Source of the DNA: Candidatus Nanopelagicales bacterium | Lineage (GTDB): Bacteria; Actinomycetota; Actinomycetes; S36-B12; GCA-2699445 | DNA length: 64,000 nt | Direction: 5' to 3' | Assembly: GCA_037045355.1 (NCBI GenBank) | Contig: JBAOHO010000013.1 | Span: 186,001-250,000 of the forward strand | In this document: piece after piece, positions 8,876 to 17,724 of the stretch | How positions within the stretch are numbered: the stretch's first letter is position 1 | Layout of the letters: the number at the start of each line of letters is the position of its first letter | The notes under the pieces: generated by a model | The model's database searches: none | Seen by the model: only the letters and a program-made list of their open reading frames with translations | Told to the model about the DNA's origin: nothing | Program-made: the position numbers and the translations under genes

Positions 8876-10936
8876 ATGGGCGACTACGACATCCTCTTCG
8901 AACAGGTACAGATCGGGCCGAAGGTCGCACCCAACCGCTTCTATCAGGTGCCGCACTGCAACGGGCTGGGACATCTGCGGCCACAGTCGCATGCCGCGAT
9001 GCGGGGGATGAAAGCCGAGGGCGGATGGGGCGTGGTGTGCACAGAGGAGGTCGAGATCCATCCATCGACCGACATCGCTCCCTGCATCGAAGGCCGCCTC
9101 TGGGACGACGCGGATGTGGACAGCCTGCGCCTGATGACGCAGGCCGTGCACGCGCACGGCTCGTTGGCCGGTATCGAGCTCACCCACGCGGGTCTTGATG
9201 CCCCGAATCATTATTCGCGCCTGACGCCCCTCGGCCCGCGAAGCGAGGGCGTGCTCGGGGGAACAGGGTACGAACCCATGCAGACCCGGGCGATGACTCG
9301 GGCTGACTTCGCCGACGTCCGGCGCTGGCACCGAGCAGCTGCGCTGCGTGCGCGGGACGCGGGCTTCGACATCGTCTACTGCTATGCAGCGCACGGACTC
9401 ACATTGCCGATGCAGCTGTTGTCGCGGCGGCACAACGACCGGACCGACGAGTACGGCGGAAGCCTCGGCAACCGTACGCGGTTCTTGCGCGAGTTGATCG
9501 AGGACACCCGCGATGCCGTCGGCAGCGACTGCGCCGTGGCGGTACGGCTGGCCGTGGACGAGTTGGTCGGGCCGATGGGGATCACCCACGATGGAGAGGC
9601 GACCGAGATCGTCGGGATGCTCGCCGAGCTTCCGGACTTGTGGGACGTCAACGTGTCGGATTGGAGCAACGACTCGGCCACCTCCCGGTTCGCCGCAGAG
9701 GGTCATCAGGAGCCCTACATCTCGTTCGTCAAGGGTCTGACCACGAAGCCGGTGGTCGGCGTCGGGCGCTACACCAGTCCGGATGCGATGGTCTCCGCGG
9801 TGCGCCGTGGCGTCCTTGACCTGATCGGGGCAGCGCGACCCTCGATCGCCGATCCGTTCCTGCCCGCCAAGATCCGGGACGGCCGACTGAACTCGATCAG
9901 GGAGTGCATCGGGTGCAACATCTGCGTGTCCACCGATGCCAAGGGTCTGCCGATCCGGTGTACGCAGAACCCGACCATGGGCGAGGAGTGGCGGCGCGGT
10001 TGGCATCCGGAGCGGATCGAGGTGCGGCGTACCTCGGCTCCGGTCATGATCGTCGGCGCTGGTCCTGCCGGGTTGGAGGCGGCGCGGGCCCTGGGTCGGC
10101 GCGGGCATCACGTCCAACTGCTCGACGCGCGACCCGAGGTGGGTGGTCGGGTGGCGCGCGAGGCCCTGCTGCCCGGGTTGGCGGCGTGGCGGCGTGTCGT
10201 CGACTGGCGACGCGGGGAGATCGCGGAACTCGACGCGGTCGAGGTGTTCCCCGCATCGCCGATGACCGCAACCGAGGTCCTCGATGCGGGGGTACGTGAT
10301 GTCGTCGTCGCCACCGGCGCGACCTGGCGCCGAGACGGTCGTGGGCGCTCGACAGGTCGGCCCGTCGCCGGCTATGAGCAGGAGCATGTCCTCACACCTG
10401 ACGACATTCTCGACGACCTCGAGTCCGGTTCCTGGCGGCTGCCCGAAGGGGAGGTCGTGATCTTTGACGACGACCACTACGTCATGGGGGGCCTGCTGGC
10501 GGAACTGATCGCTAAACGCGGCGGTCAGGTGACGCTGGTGACCCCCGCACCGTTGGTGTCGTATTGGTGCCAGTTCACGCTCGAGCAGGAGCGGATCGAA
10601 CGGCGCCTGCGTGGCCTCGGGGTGCAGATAGTGACCAGGACGGCACTGAGTGGGATTCGACCAGATCACGTGATCGCCGAGGCCGTCATCGATGGTGCCC
10701 CCGCTCAGTTCCCCAGCGACGCCGTGCTCCTGGTCGCCGATCGGGCACCCACCACCCAGCTTCACGACGAACTGCTCCCAGCCGAACGAACGGGGGAGTT
10801 GGACTCCCTGCGCCTCATCGGCGATGCGGAGGCCCCGGGTTTGATCGCTCAGGCGGTGTTCTCCGGGCATCGGGCTGCCCGGCAGTTCGGCGAGGACATC
10901 GACATCGATGCCGTGGAGTTCCTGCGCGAGGGGTAG
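8876..10936 (+). CDS. Trimethylamine/dimethylamine dehydrogenase-like flavoprotein (FMN, 4Fe-4S, FAD/ADP domains)
   Basis: The 686-residue protein has the full TMADH architecture. A TIM barrel (residues ~1-330) begins RFYQVPHC, whose Cys28 matches the cysteine that covalently holds FMN in TMADH. A CIGCNIC...C cluster near residues 343-362 matches the 4Fe-4S ligands. A C-terminal nucleotide-fold half opens with IVGAGPAGLEAARALG near residue 393 and ends LIGDAEAPGLIAQAVFSGHRAAR. Start ATG 8876 was chosen as the first residue of the conserved MGDYDILFEQVQIG; an in-frame upstream start at 8828 only adds unconserved sequence. From memory of TMADH, the substrate-bowl Tyr60 and Trp355 appear replaced (TEE, and STDAKG after the second cluster Cys), so the natural substrate may be another amine or an unrelated compound. 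Confidence 0.88.
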   Translation: MGDYDILFEQVQIGPKVAPNRFYQVPHCNGLGHLRPQSHAAMRGMKAEGGWGVVCTEEVEIHPSTDIAPCIEGRLWDDADVDSLRLMTQAVHAHGSLAGIELTHAGLDAPNHYSRLTPLGPRSEGVLGGTGYEPMQTRAMTRADFADVRRWHRAAALRARDAGFDIVYCYAAHGLTLPMQLLSRRHNDRTDEYGGSLGNRTRFLRELIEDTRDAVGSDCAVAVRLAVDELVGPMGITHDGEATEIVGMLAELPDLWDVNVSDWSNDSATSRFAAEGHQEPYISFVKGLTTKPVVGVGRYTSPDAMVSAVRRGVLDLIGAARPSIADPFLPAKIRDGRLNSIRECIGCNICVSTDAKGLPIRCTQNPTMGEEWRRGWHPERIEVRRTSAPVMIVGAGPAGLEAARALGRRGHHVQLLDARPEVGGRVAREALLPGLAAWRRVVDWRRGEIAELDAVEVFPASPMTATEVLDAGVRDVVVATGATWRRDGRGRSTGRPVAGYEQEHVLTPDDILDDLESGSWRLPEGEVVIFDDDHYVMGGLLAELIAKRGGQVTLVTPAPLVSYWCQFTLEQERIERRLRGLGVQIVTRTALSGIRPDHVIAEAVIDGAPAQFPSDAVLLVADRAPTTQLHDELLPAERTGELDSLRLIGDAEAPGLIAQAVFSGHRAARQFGEDIDIDAVEFLREG

Positions 10937-10979
10937 CCCGACAGCGTGTCGGTGAGCACCCCGACGATCCCGGCGCTGG

Positions 10980-12374
10980 TCAGTGAGGTCGTCGTTTCCA
11001 TTGGTGTCGGGGGGTGGGGGTGATGAGCCAGTGGGGTTGGTCGGGTCCGGTGTCGGGGTTGGCGGTGATGGTGAACCGGTTGAGGTCGATGTGTCGGTGG
11101 TGGGTCCAGCACAGCAGCACCATCTGGTCGAGGTCGGTGCGCCCTCCTGCGGCCCAGTCGGTGAGGTGATGGGTCTGGCATTCGGCGGGTGGGCGGCCGC
11201 ACATGACGCATCCGCCGTCGCGTAGTGCCAGCGCGGTGCGTTGCGCGGGGGTGGCGAAGCGGTGGGCTCGCCCGACGGCCAGGGGTTGGATGCGGGTTTG
11301 TCCCAACGCGGCAGACACCGGCGTGGGGCCTGAGTTGAGGTCGTCGATGACCACGCCGGTGTGGCTGGCGGCGCACAACGCGAAACGTACTGCGGCGTCG
11401 CCGAGCGTGACCGGCGCGCCGCTGCTGGTAGTGAGCGCAACAGCTCGGGGGTCGCGCCCGCCGGTGAGGTCGCTGGTGAGGTCGGGGCTGGGCGTGCGGG
11501 GCTGGCCGGTGGCGACGCGGTCGGCTTCGCTGACCCCGATGGTGATGGTGGTGGCCACGGGCAGACCGCTGCGGGTGGCGGGTAGATCGCCGTGGGCGGC
11601 GGCGCGGTTGACCAAGGTGATCAACGCGTCCGCGCGCCGCTGCGCCGTCGTCGTGGGGTCTCCGGCCACGCGCAGGGAGTCCGCCAGGGCATCCAAGGCG
11701 GCCATCACGGCGTCGCCTTCCAACCCGGGCAGGTCGGCTTGGATCATCGTCATGCCGGAATGTCGGCTGGACGTCAGGGCGCGGCGATCCCAGTCCAGTT
11801 GTTCCTGCCGCTGGGCGTCGTCGGGGAACAGCAGGTCCAGCGTGCGGCTGATCAGGACCTTCACCGCCCGCAGCGACAGCGACGGCAGTTGGTCCGCGAC
11901 CGCGGTCAGGAATCGGCCTTCCACATCATGCGAGACGCCGCGCAGGCCTCGGGCGATCACCGCCACCACATCCGTGGACACCCGCCCGGTGCGCCACAAC
12001 TGCTCCAGACTGCGGTGTCGGGCGGCGAGGCGGCCGGCCACGACCACGCCCGATGCATCCGGGCCGGACCACGCGGCCGTGCGCTGCAGATGCGTTGCCG
12101 GCGAGTGAGCCAACACGTCGTGGGTCTGCGCGGCCACGGCCGTGCGGCCGATCTCCGCGTCCAACACCGATCGGATCCGCGCCAACACCGTCAACCGATC
12201 CGCCAACCCAACGGCCGTGCCCAACTCGCCGCTCACCGGCGATTCCACGGCGGCGGTGAGGGCATCGACGATCGCGACGACATCGCTGGGACAGTTGCCC
12301 GCCCCGGCCAACAGCCGCTGCGGCAACTCCGAATCCGGTGTGGCCGGTGGTGGTGTTCCCCGTTGCATCCCCAT
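10980..12374 (-). CDS. DUF222 / HNH endonuclease domain protein (13E12-repeat-like)
   Basis: A DUF222 region (to about residue 300) is followed by an HNH nuclease motif near the C-terminus: GGCVMCGRPPAECQTHHLTDW, then LLCWTHHRHIDLN. The family includes the 13E12 repeat proteins of mycobacteria, usually multicopy and thought to be mobile or recombination-associated; the biochemical role is not known. An open frame extends back to 12536 through a repetitive CPVEGLE stretch, but the SOS box at 12382-12397 would lie inside it. I therefore take ATG 12374 (MGMQRG) or 12368 as the start. The 3' end of this gene is echoed in fragments at 8269 and 42808. The neighbours on both sides are unrelated. Confidence 0.85.
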   Translation of the reverse strand: MGMQRGTPPPATPDSELPQRLLAGAGNCPSDVVAIVDALTAAVESPVSGELGTAVGLADRLTVLARIRSVLDAEIGRTAVAAQTHDVLAHSPATHLQRTAAWSGPDASGVVVAGRLAARHRSLEQLWRTGRVSTDVVAVIARGLRGVSHDVEGRFLTAVADQLPSLSLRAVKVLISRTLDLLFPDDAQRQEQLDWDRRALTSSRHSGMTMIQADLPGLEGDAVMAALDALADSLRVAGDPTTTAQRRADALITLVNRAAAHGDLPATRSGLPVATTITIGVSEADRVATGQPRTPSPDLTSDLTGGRDPRAVALTTSSGAPVTLGDAAVRFALCAASHTGVVIDDLNSGPTPVSAALGQTRIQPLAVGRAHRFATPAQRTALALRDGGCVMCGRPPAECQTHHLTDWAAGGRTDLDQMVLLCWTHHRHIDLNRFTITANPDTGPDQPHWLITPTPRHQWKRRPH

Positions 12375-12381
12375 GACATAT

Positions 12382-12397
12382 TCGAACATGTGTTCGA
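12382..12397. promoter_or_regulatory. LexA binding site (SOS box), TCGAACATGTGTTCGA
   Basis: The 16-base palindrome is an exact match to the mycobacterial/actinobacterial LexA consensus TCGAAC-N4-GTTCGA. It ends 8 bases upstream of the proposed ATG of the DUF222-HNH gene. In Mycobacterium tuberculosis SOS boxes are known in front of 13E12-repeat genes, so DNA-damage induction of this gene is expected. Confidence 0.88.
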
Positions 12398-12600
12398 TCA
12401 CAGGTCCAGGTCCGACACGAGGAAATCCCCAGGTTCTGCAACGGTTTCTCCGGCGAAACCCCTCCACCGGGCAACCCTCCAACCCCTCCACCGGACACAC
12501 CTCCAACCCTTCCACCGGGCAATCCCCGAACCCCACCGCTCACACCGTCGATCTGACGCACTCGATCTGACGCTCGTCGGTGGATCTTGGTGGATCCGGC

Positions 12601-13578
12601 TCAGAGCTCACGGAGGTGCGGGGCGATTTCGTCGCCGAAGGTCTTGATGAAGGTGAGGAGTTCGGGGGTCGGGGTGTCCAGCGACCCGAGGATGATCACC
12701 AACTCGTCGCAGCCGGTCTGCGCGATTTCGATGAGTCGATCGCGGCACTCCTCAACAGTGCCGGTGACGGCGTACCCCAGGTCGTCAGTCTGATCAGCGC
12801 CGATCGCTTTGGACAGTCCATGAGTCGCGAGCGAGTAGCCCTTGGTCGCTGCCTGGGCCGCATCGGCCAGTTTCGAGTGAACGGCTTGAAGTGATTCCGT
12901 GGCCATCCTCGCGAGTAGGGGAGTGACCCCCCGGATGGAGCCGGTCGTCCCCTGGCCGTCAGGTAGCCCGACGATCACATAGCTGGCGACTCTGAAGGTG
13001 GGTTCGGGCGCCACCTCGCGGATCTGGGCGATGTACTGACGAATGGCCTCCGGGTCGCTTCCGACCTGCAGGATCAAGCCGTCCGCGTTGTGGGCGGCTT
13101 CGCGAATCATGCGCGGACCACTGGCCACCGCGAGAACAGGAGTTGTCACCTGGTCGGGGCCCCGCCATTGCAGTGTGCTGGTCGTTCCGGCGATCTCCGC
13201 TGGTTCCCCCGCGAGTAGTCTGCGGACATCTGCCAACGCTTGCCCGAACTGCGCCGTGTTCAAGGGCTCGAGTCCGACTTTGAGGACTGCCGAATCGCCG
13301 CGTGCGATTCCCAGATGCATACGGCCGCCGGACTCGGCCTGTAGTGTCGCCGCGAGGTTGGCCACGACCGTTGGATGCCGAGTGACGACATTGGTCGCGC
13401 ACACCCCGAAGTGCAGTTGCGTCGTTGCGCGGGCGATGTAGCCGAGTTCTACGAATGTGTCGGGCGCCAGACACTGGCTGTCAGTCAGGAGGACGCCGAA
13501 GAATCCCGCCTGTTCGGCTTCACGCGCGATGGTCGCGGTCTCTGCGATTCGCGGGAATGTGTTGAGCCAAACTCGCAT
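12601..13578 (-). CDS. LLM-class (luciferase-like) flavin/F420-dependent oxidoreductase, copy 2
   Basis: The 325-residue paralog of the product at 4701-5705 starts MRVWLNTFPRIAET at ATG 13578. Shared landmarks are NVVTRHPTVVANLAATLQAE, GRMHLGIARGD, LAVASGPRMIREAAHNADG and YVIVGLPDGQG. It is predicted to be a TIM-barrel oxidoreductase using FMN or coenzyme F420; the substrate is unknown. It is transcribed divergently from the intact serine hydrolase at 13821, the same arrangement as in the decayed copy. The intergenic space contains the 20-base tandem repeats at 13640-13719. Confidence 0.85.
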   Translation of the reverse strand: MRVWLNTFPRIAETATIAREAEQAGFFGVLLTDSQCLAPDTFVELGYIARATTQLHFGVCATNVVTRHPTVVANLAATLQAESGGRMHLGIARGDSAVLKVGLEPLNTAQFGQALADVRRLLAGEPAEIAGTTSTLQWRGPDQVTTPVLAVASGPRMIREAAHNADGLILQVGSDPEAIRQYIAQIREVAPEPTFRVASYVIVGLPDGQGTTGSIRGVTPLLARMATESLQAVHSKLADAAQAATKGYSLATHGLSKAIGADQTDDLGYAVTGTVEECRDRLIEIAQTGCDELVIILGSLDTPTPELLTFIKTFGDEIAPHLREL

Positions 13579-13639
13579 CGCGACTCCCAGCGCCGTCAGT
13601 AGTTGGCCACGACTGTATCCCTATGCCGAGGCGATGGCC

Positions 13640-13719
13640 GGATGCTCGACGCCATCACCGGATGCTCGACGCCATCACCGGATGCTCGACGCCATCACCG
13701 GATGCTCGACGCCATCGCC
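13640..13719. repeat. Four tandem copies of a 20-bp unit
   Basis: The unit GGATGCTCGACGCCATCACC occurs four times in a row; the fourth copy differs by one base (GCC at the end). Twenty bases is not a codon multiple, so it is not coding. It lies between the divergent LLM and serine hydrolase genes, 100-180 bases upstream of the hydrolase start, and may be a regulator-binding array or a replication-slippage tract. Confidence 0.95.
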
Positions 13720-13820
13720 GGGCGGCTGAGACGATCACGGATTGGCTGGGCATTGGGCACCGGGTTAACCTTCCGAAGCGCATGTTCACCCGGGTATGCA
13801 CGACACCAGGAGCGCACCGC

Positions 13821-15947
13821 ATGCGATTACCACGAGTCCTTGTCGCCGGCATCGCCGCTGCCACGGTGATGGCGGGGGGCCCGTCGATCCAGGCTGGGCA
13901 AACCGCGCGAGTACAGGAGCCGGCCCGGGCTGCAGAGACCACCCAGTCGCAGAAGTCCGAGCAGCCGTCGTGGACAAAGACGATCACGGCGGGTCGCAAG
14001 GCAATGAGGTTGGCGTTGAAAGAGACCCAGTCGACGTCTGGGTCGGTCGCACTGGTCTCCGGCGGCAAGACCGTGTGGAGCCAGACGTTCGGCCGGGTCG
14101 ACACGGCCGGCAAGAAGCCGTCGCCCACCACGAAGTTCGGGGTCGGGTCGGTGAGCAAGATGGTGACCGCGATAGCAGTGATGCAGCTGGTGGACGCCGG
14201 CCAGGTATCCCTGGATACTCCGGTGGTCCGGTATGTGCCGGACTTCTCGATGCAGTCGCCGCAGTACAAGCAGATCACCGTGCGGATGCTGCTGAACCAC
14301 TCCGCCGGCCTGCCGGGTACCGACTACGCCGACAGCTTCAGCTCCGAGCCGATCCCCACCTACGTGGATCGCGCCATGGCCGGGTTGGCCAACTCGCATC
14401 TGAAAACCACGCCTGGCGCGATGAATGTGTACTGCAACGACTGCTTCACGTTGGCCGGAGTGGTGGTGGAACGCGTCTCGGGCATGCCGTACCAGGATTA
14501 CGTGACCACCAACATCTTCAAGCCGCTGGGCATGAAGCACTCGACCTACCCGACGACGATGCCGGCGCCGGGGACGGTGGCGCCAGTCATTCAGGGTGGC
14601 AAGGTCCAGCCGATCGAGATAACCAACTTGTTCGCCACCGGCGCGCTCATGTCGACGTCGGACGACATGGCCCAATTGGCCAAGGTCTTCACCGGGGACG
14701 GTGTGGTCGGCGGCGAACGGATCCTGTCCAGTTCCGCCATCCAGCAGATGGCCATGGACGAGACAGCCACCACACTGCGAGTGGGATCACCCGGTGCCTT
14801 CCGCTACGGACTGGGCTGGGACACCGTCCGGGACCCGGCGTTGAACTCCGCCGGAGTTCTCGGCTGGACCAAGGGCGGCGACACCGGTGACTACCACGCC
14901 GGGTTCACGATCGCCCCTGAGCAAGGGCTGGCTGCTGTCGTCGAGGGCGCTGGCAGGAGTTTCAGTTCCTCCGCGGCCGAGACGGTCGCGCAGACTGTGC
15001 TTCTGAACGCTCTGGTCGAAACCGACGCGATCAAGAGGCTGCCGAAGCAGGTCAGCGGCATGCCTCCCCAGCAGAAGCCGACGCAGCGGGACATCAAGAA
15101 GATCACCGGCATCTTCCTTGCCGATGGCGGGGCCCTCAAGGTGATGGAGGCCAAGAATCGGTCCCTGCGAATTGCTCGCCTGACCGACGGCAAGTGGGCC
15201 ACGCAAGAGGGCCGTTTGATCCGGCGTGAGGACGGAGCCTTCTGGTCCACGTCATCCCCTGGTGCATCGATACGGTCGGTGCGGTCATGGGATCGCACGT
15301 ATCTGGTGAGGCGTGGCATCGGCGGAACGGGGACGTACTCCTCCGACTCCGTTCTGGGCCAGCGGATCCGTTCGGGAGGGTCGTTGTCGCCGGTCTGGCA
15401 ATCCCGGCTGGGCAATCGGTGGCTACTCGCCAACGAGAACCCGAGTTCGTTGAACTGGACGCTGTTCGGAACCCCCGCCGTGCAGATCGTGTCCATCCCC
15501 GACCTGTCCGGCTACCTCTTGGCAGAGGGCCCACTCGCCCAGGGCGCTCCCTTCGATGCCACGACCAGTGACAGCGTCGGAACGATGTTCCTCGAGGTCC
15601 CTCTGATCGCGGGCCGCGATCTCTACGACTTCGAATTCTCAATGCGGGACGGGGAGGAGTTCCTGTCGTTCGACAGCAGTGTGCTGCGGCCGGCCGCGAC
15701 GGTTCCCTCCCTGTCCGGGGGCAGCAGCGCGGTCACCATCGGCTCCGAGGGATTGGTGGAATGGCGTAGGGTCCCGGTCGCCTCGAAGGTGATGATCTCG
15801 GGGCAGAGCGACTGGAAGATGTTCGATCGGGACCTGGCGATGGTCGGCTCCGGCGGAGCTGACTCCACCACCGAACAGGCGCCGGAAGGTGCGTATCTGG
15901 CGGTCTTCGGGCCTGCGGGCAGCACTGCGACGGTGGTGGTCGAGTAG
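13821..15947 (+). CDS. Secreted serine hydrolase, beta-lactamase/PBP (class C) family, with C-terminal domain
   Basis: The 708-residue protein starts at ATG 13821 after an AGGAG site. It has a signal peptide (residues ~1-38, hydrophobic VLVAGIAAATVMAGG, AxA-like cleavage). The beta-lactamase-fold domain (to ~430) has SxxK at Ser110 (GVGSVSKM), the YxN motif at Tyr204 (VYCND) and a DYHAGF segment in place of the third motif. Such enzymes hydrolyse D-peptides, esters or beta-lactams. A second region (~430-708) without a recognised family follows, ending in a beta-rich GYLLAEG...ATVVVE module. That module is also preserved in the remnant at 5880-6472, so it seems to be a discrete unit. The gene is divergent from LLM copy 2. 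Confidence 0.85.
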   Translation: MRLPRVLVAGIAAATVMAGGPSIQAGQTARVQEPARAAETTQSQKSEQPSWTKTITAGRKAMRLALKETQSTSGSVALVSGGKTVWSQTFGRVDTAGKKPSPTTKFGVGSVSKMVTAIAVMQLVDAGQVSLDTPVVRYVPDFSMQSPQYKQITVRMLLNHSAGLPGTDYADSFSSEPIPTYVDRAMAGLANSHLKTTPGAMNVYCNDCFTLAGVVVERVSGMPYQDYVTTNIFKPLGMKHSTYPTTMPAPGTVAPVIQGGKVQPIEITNLFATGALMSTSDDMAQLAKVFTGDGVVGGERILSSSAIQQMAMDETATTLRVGSPGAFRYGLGWDTVRDPALNSAGVLGWTKGGDTGDYHAGFTIAPEQGLAAVVEGAGRSFSSSAAETVAQTVLLNALVETDAIKRLPKQVSGMPPQQKPTQRDIKKITGIFLADGGALKVMEAKNRSLRIARLTDGKWATQEGRLIRREDGAFWSTSSPGASIRSVRSWDRTYLVRRGIGGTGTYSSDSVLGQRIRSGGSLSPVWQSRLGNRWLLANENPSSLNWTLFGTPAVQIVSIPDLSGYLLAEGPLAQGAPFDATTSDSVGTMFLEVPLIAGRDLYDFEFSMRDGEEFLSFDSSVLRPAATVPSLSGGSSAVTIGSEGLVEWRRVPVASKVMISGQSDWKMFDRDLAMVGSGGADSTTEQAPEGAYLAVFGPAGSTATVVVE

Positions 15948-16005
15948 GCGAGCATCGGGAGTCGTCGCCGACCGAGTCGGCCACACGTCGGATTCAGGCG
16001 CCCGA

Positions 16006-16392
16006 CTACCGATCGACCCGCTGAGCGGTGAGGAACTCGGTCACTCCTGCCGCAGCCAGGATCGGACGCAGGTAGACGGGAAGCCGTTGCCGCAAGGACG
16101 GATCGTCGATCAGCTCAGGGTGGGTCAGCCGAACTGTCCTGCCGTGGACCACCAGCTCGAAGGAGCCCGCGGCCACAACGTTCTTGACCCAGTCGACCGA
16201 GCTTCCGTAGGTCAACGCGCAGATCCACTGATCGCCGGTGTGGAACGCCAGCACTGGGTTGGAGTACTCCCGCCCCGACACTCGGCCGCGATGATGGACC
16301 ACTGCCATGTGTGGCGCGAACCGGGCGACCCGCTTCATGTAGGGGTTCAGGTGGTCCCGGTTGAACCGGGTGATCCTCGTGGGAAAAGGCAT
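16006..16392 (-). CDS. DDN-like deazaflavin (F420)-dependent nitroreductase-family protein
   Basis: The 128-residue protein, starting at ATG 16392 (MPFPTRITRFNRDHLNPY), belongs to the small split-beta-barrel family of F420H2-dependent reductases. Landmarks are VVHHRGRVSGREYSNPV, the GDQWICALTYGSSVDWVKNV segment and HGRTVRLTHPELI. Members reduce quinones, nitroimidazoles or other acceptors; the substrate cannot be read from sequence. An open frame runs further upstream to 16446 but adds unconserved residues. It is convergent with the serine hydrolase. With the two LLM enzymes nearby it supports an F420-using host. Confidence 0.85.
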   Translation of the reverse strand: MPFPTRITRFNRDHLNPYMKRVARFAPHMAVVHHRGRVSGREYSNPVLAFHTGDQWICALTYGSSVDWVKNVVAAGSFELVVHGRTVRLTHPELIDDPSLRQRLPVYLRPILAAAGVTEFLTAQRVDR

Positions 16393-16485
16393 ATTCCACG
16401 GTTGCGCGGACCCCAGCGTGACGCAAGGCAGACCACCACCGTCCACCGCGTGGCGGAGCCGTCACTGCTGCTGATGCCGCGCTCG

Positions 16486-17724
16486 TCAGTCGCTTGCGAC
16501 GACCTGCTCCTGGGGGGTCGGCTCGACCGATGCGGGGGTTCCGAGTCGAGCTGCGACCAGCGCCACAAGGAACACAACGATCAGAGCGCCGAGTGTGGCC
16601 ACCTCGAGTTCGAGCCGTGAGGTCACAGTCAGCAGCACTGCAGCGATTGCTGCGGTGATCAGACCCGCGGCGACCCCGCGGCCGATGGCCCGGGCACCGA
16701 GATGTGCTCCGACCAGCGCAGCCCCCGCTAGGGCGGTGACGACCAGGATCTGGTCGAGACCCGGATCGAACAACGCGATCCCGGCGGCGACGAGAGCGAC
16801 CACGACCACCCATGTCCTCGTGGTGCCGGTCCCCGCGGCTCCGGCGTCGGCGGCACCGGTGAGCACCAGCGCCACCAACGCCGTGAACACGACGGTCAAG
16901 ATCGCGAGCATCACACCGGCGAGTCCAGGCAGGGCATCAAGATTCGCGGGCAACACGAAGAACTGCAGCGACGGCGCGATCACCGCACCGCCTAGGAACA
17001 TGAGTTGCCCGAACGCGATGGCGGTCACGACGACAGCCGCGCCCAGCCAGGTACGCCAGGGTCCGGGGCCGGTGGCGCCGGTGGTCAACCGCAACGCGTT
17101 GTCCGCCCATCCGATGACGAACAACCCAACCGCGACGACCACGACCGCCGCCCAGGAGGGTGGCGGTACCAAGATGATCGGGGAGATGGCCGCGGATGCG
17201 CTGCCGAGGAAGATACCCAGCGCAATGCTGATCAGGGCGGGCACGATGAGCAGCCATAGCGCCAAGGAGCCGGCCCGGGATCCGCCGACCAGGCCTTGTC
17301 CCACCACGACCAGCGCAGCGATCACCGCGATCACGATCACCACCATGCGAGGGTCGATCCGACCGAGGAGTGACAGTGTCTCGCCGGCGGAGATGAGCAG
17401 GGCGGTGACCAGTCCGGTTCCGACGAGGACCCGAACGGCCGATTCTCCTGCCCCTTCGGGGTCACGAGTGCGGCGCCCGGACAGGGTCGTGGCCACCAAC
17501 GGCAGGGCGAGAGCGACAAGCAGGATCAGGAGCAGCCAGAACGTCATCCCCGTCGTGACGAACACCGGGGCGGCGATGAAGGCATAAACGAGCAGCGACG
17601 CCATGGCGGCTCGGCGCCGCACACCCGGCTTGGGATCTTGGGCCGTGCGGTAGGTGGCGACGACGACGAACAACAGCCCCAGCGTCACTGCCAGGACGAC
17701 CTCGGGAAGGTTCTCGCGGTTCAT
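16486..17724 (-). CDS. Polytopic membrane protein of unknown function
   Basis: The 412-residue protein starts at ATG 17724, overlapping the lipase stop (ATGA). It has about ten hydrophobic segments spread over its length and no long soluble domain; the longest polar loops are RTAQDPKPGVRRR near residue 27 and SGRRTRDPEGAGES near residue 85. I do not recognise a family motif. Coupling to the secreted lipase upstream suggests a shared role, for instance in envelope or lipid processing, but this is only inferred from position. Confidence 0.7.
   Translation of the reverse strand: MNRENLPEVVLAVTLGLLFVVVATYRTAQDPKPGVRRRAAMASLLVYAFIAAPVFVTTGMTFWLLLILLVALALPLVATTLSGRRTRDPEGAGESAVRVLVGTGLVTALLISAGETLSLLGRIDPRMVVIVIAVIAALVVVGQGLVGGSRAGSLALWLLIVPALISIALGIFLGSASAAISPIILVPPPSWAAVVVVAVGLFVIGWADNALRLTTGATGPGPWRTWLGAAVVVTAIAFGQLMFLGGAVIAPSLQFFVLPANLDALPGLAGVMLAILTVVFTALVALVLTGAADAGAAGTGTTRTWVVVVALVAAGIALFDPGLDQILVVTALAGAALVGAHLGARAIGRGVAAGLITAAIAAVLLTVTSRLELEVATLGALIVVFLVALVAARLGTPASVEPTPQEQVVASD

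Noticed and set aside
8690..11440. A 916-codon open frame on the minus strand across the flavoprotein gene
   Set aside because: It is antisense to the clearly conserved TMADH-like gene and partly out of frame with the DUF222 gene; its composition (Arg/Pro/His-rich) is that of a GC-rich shadow frame.
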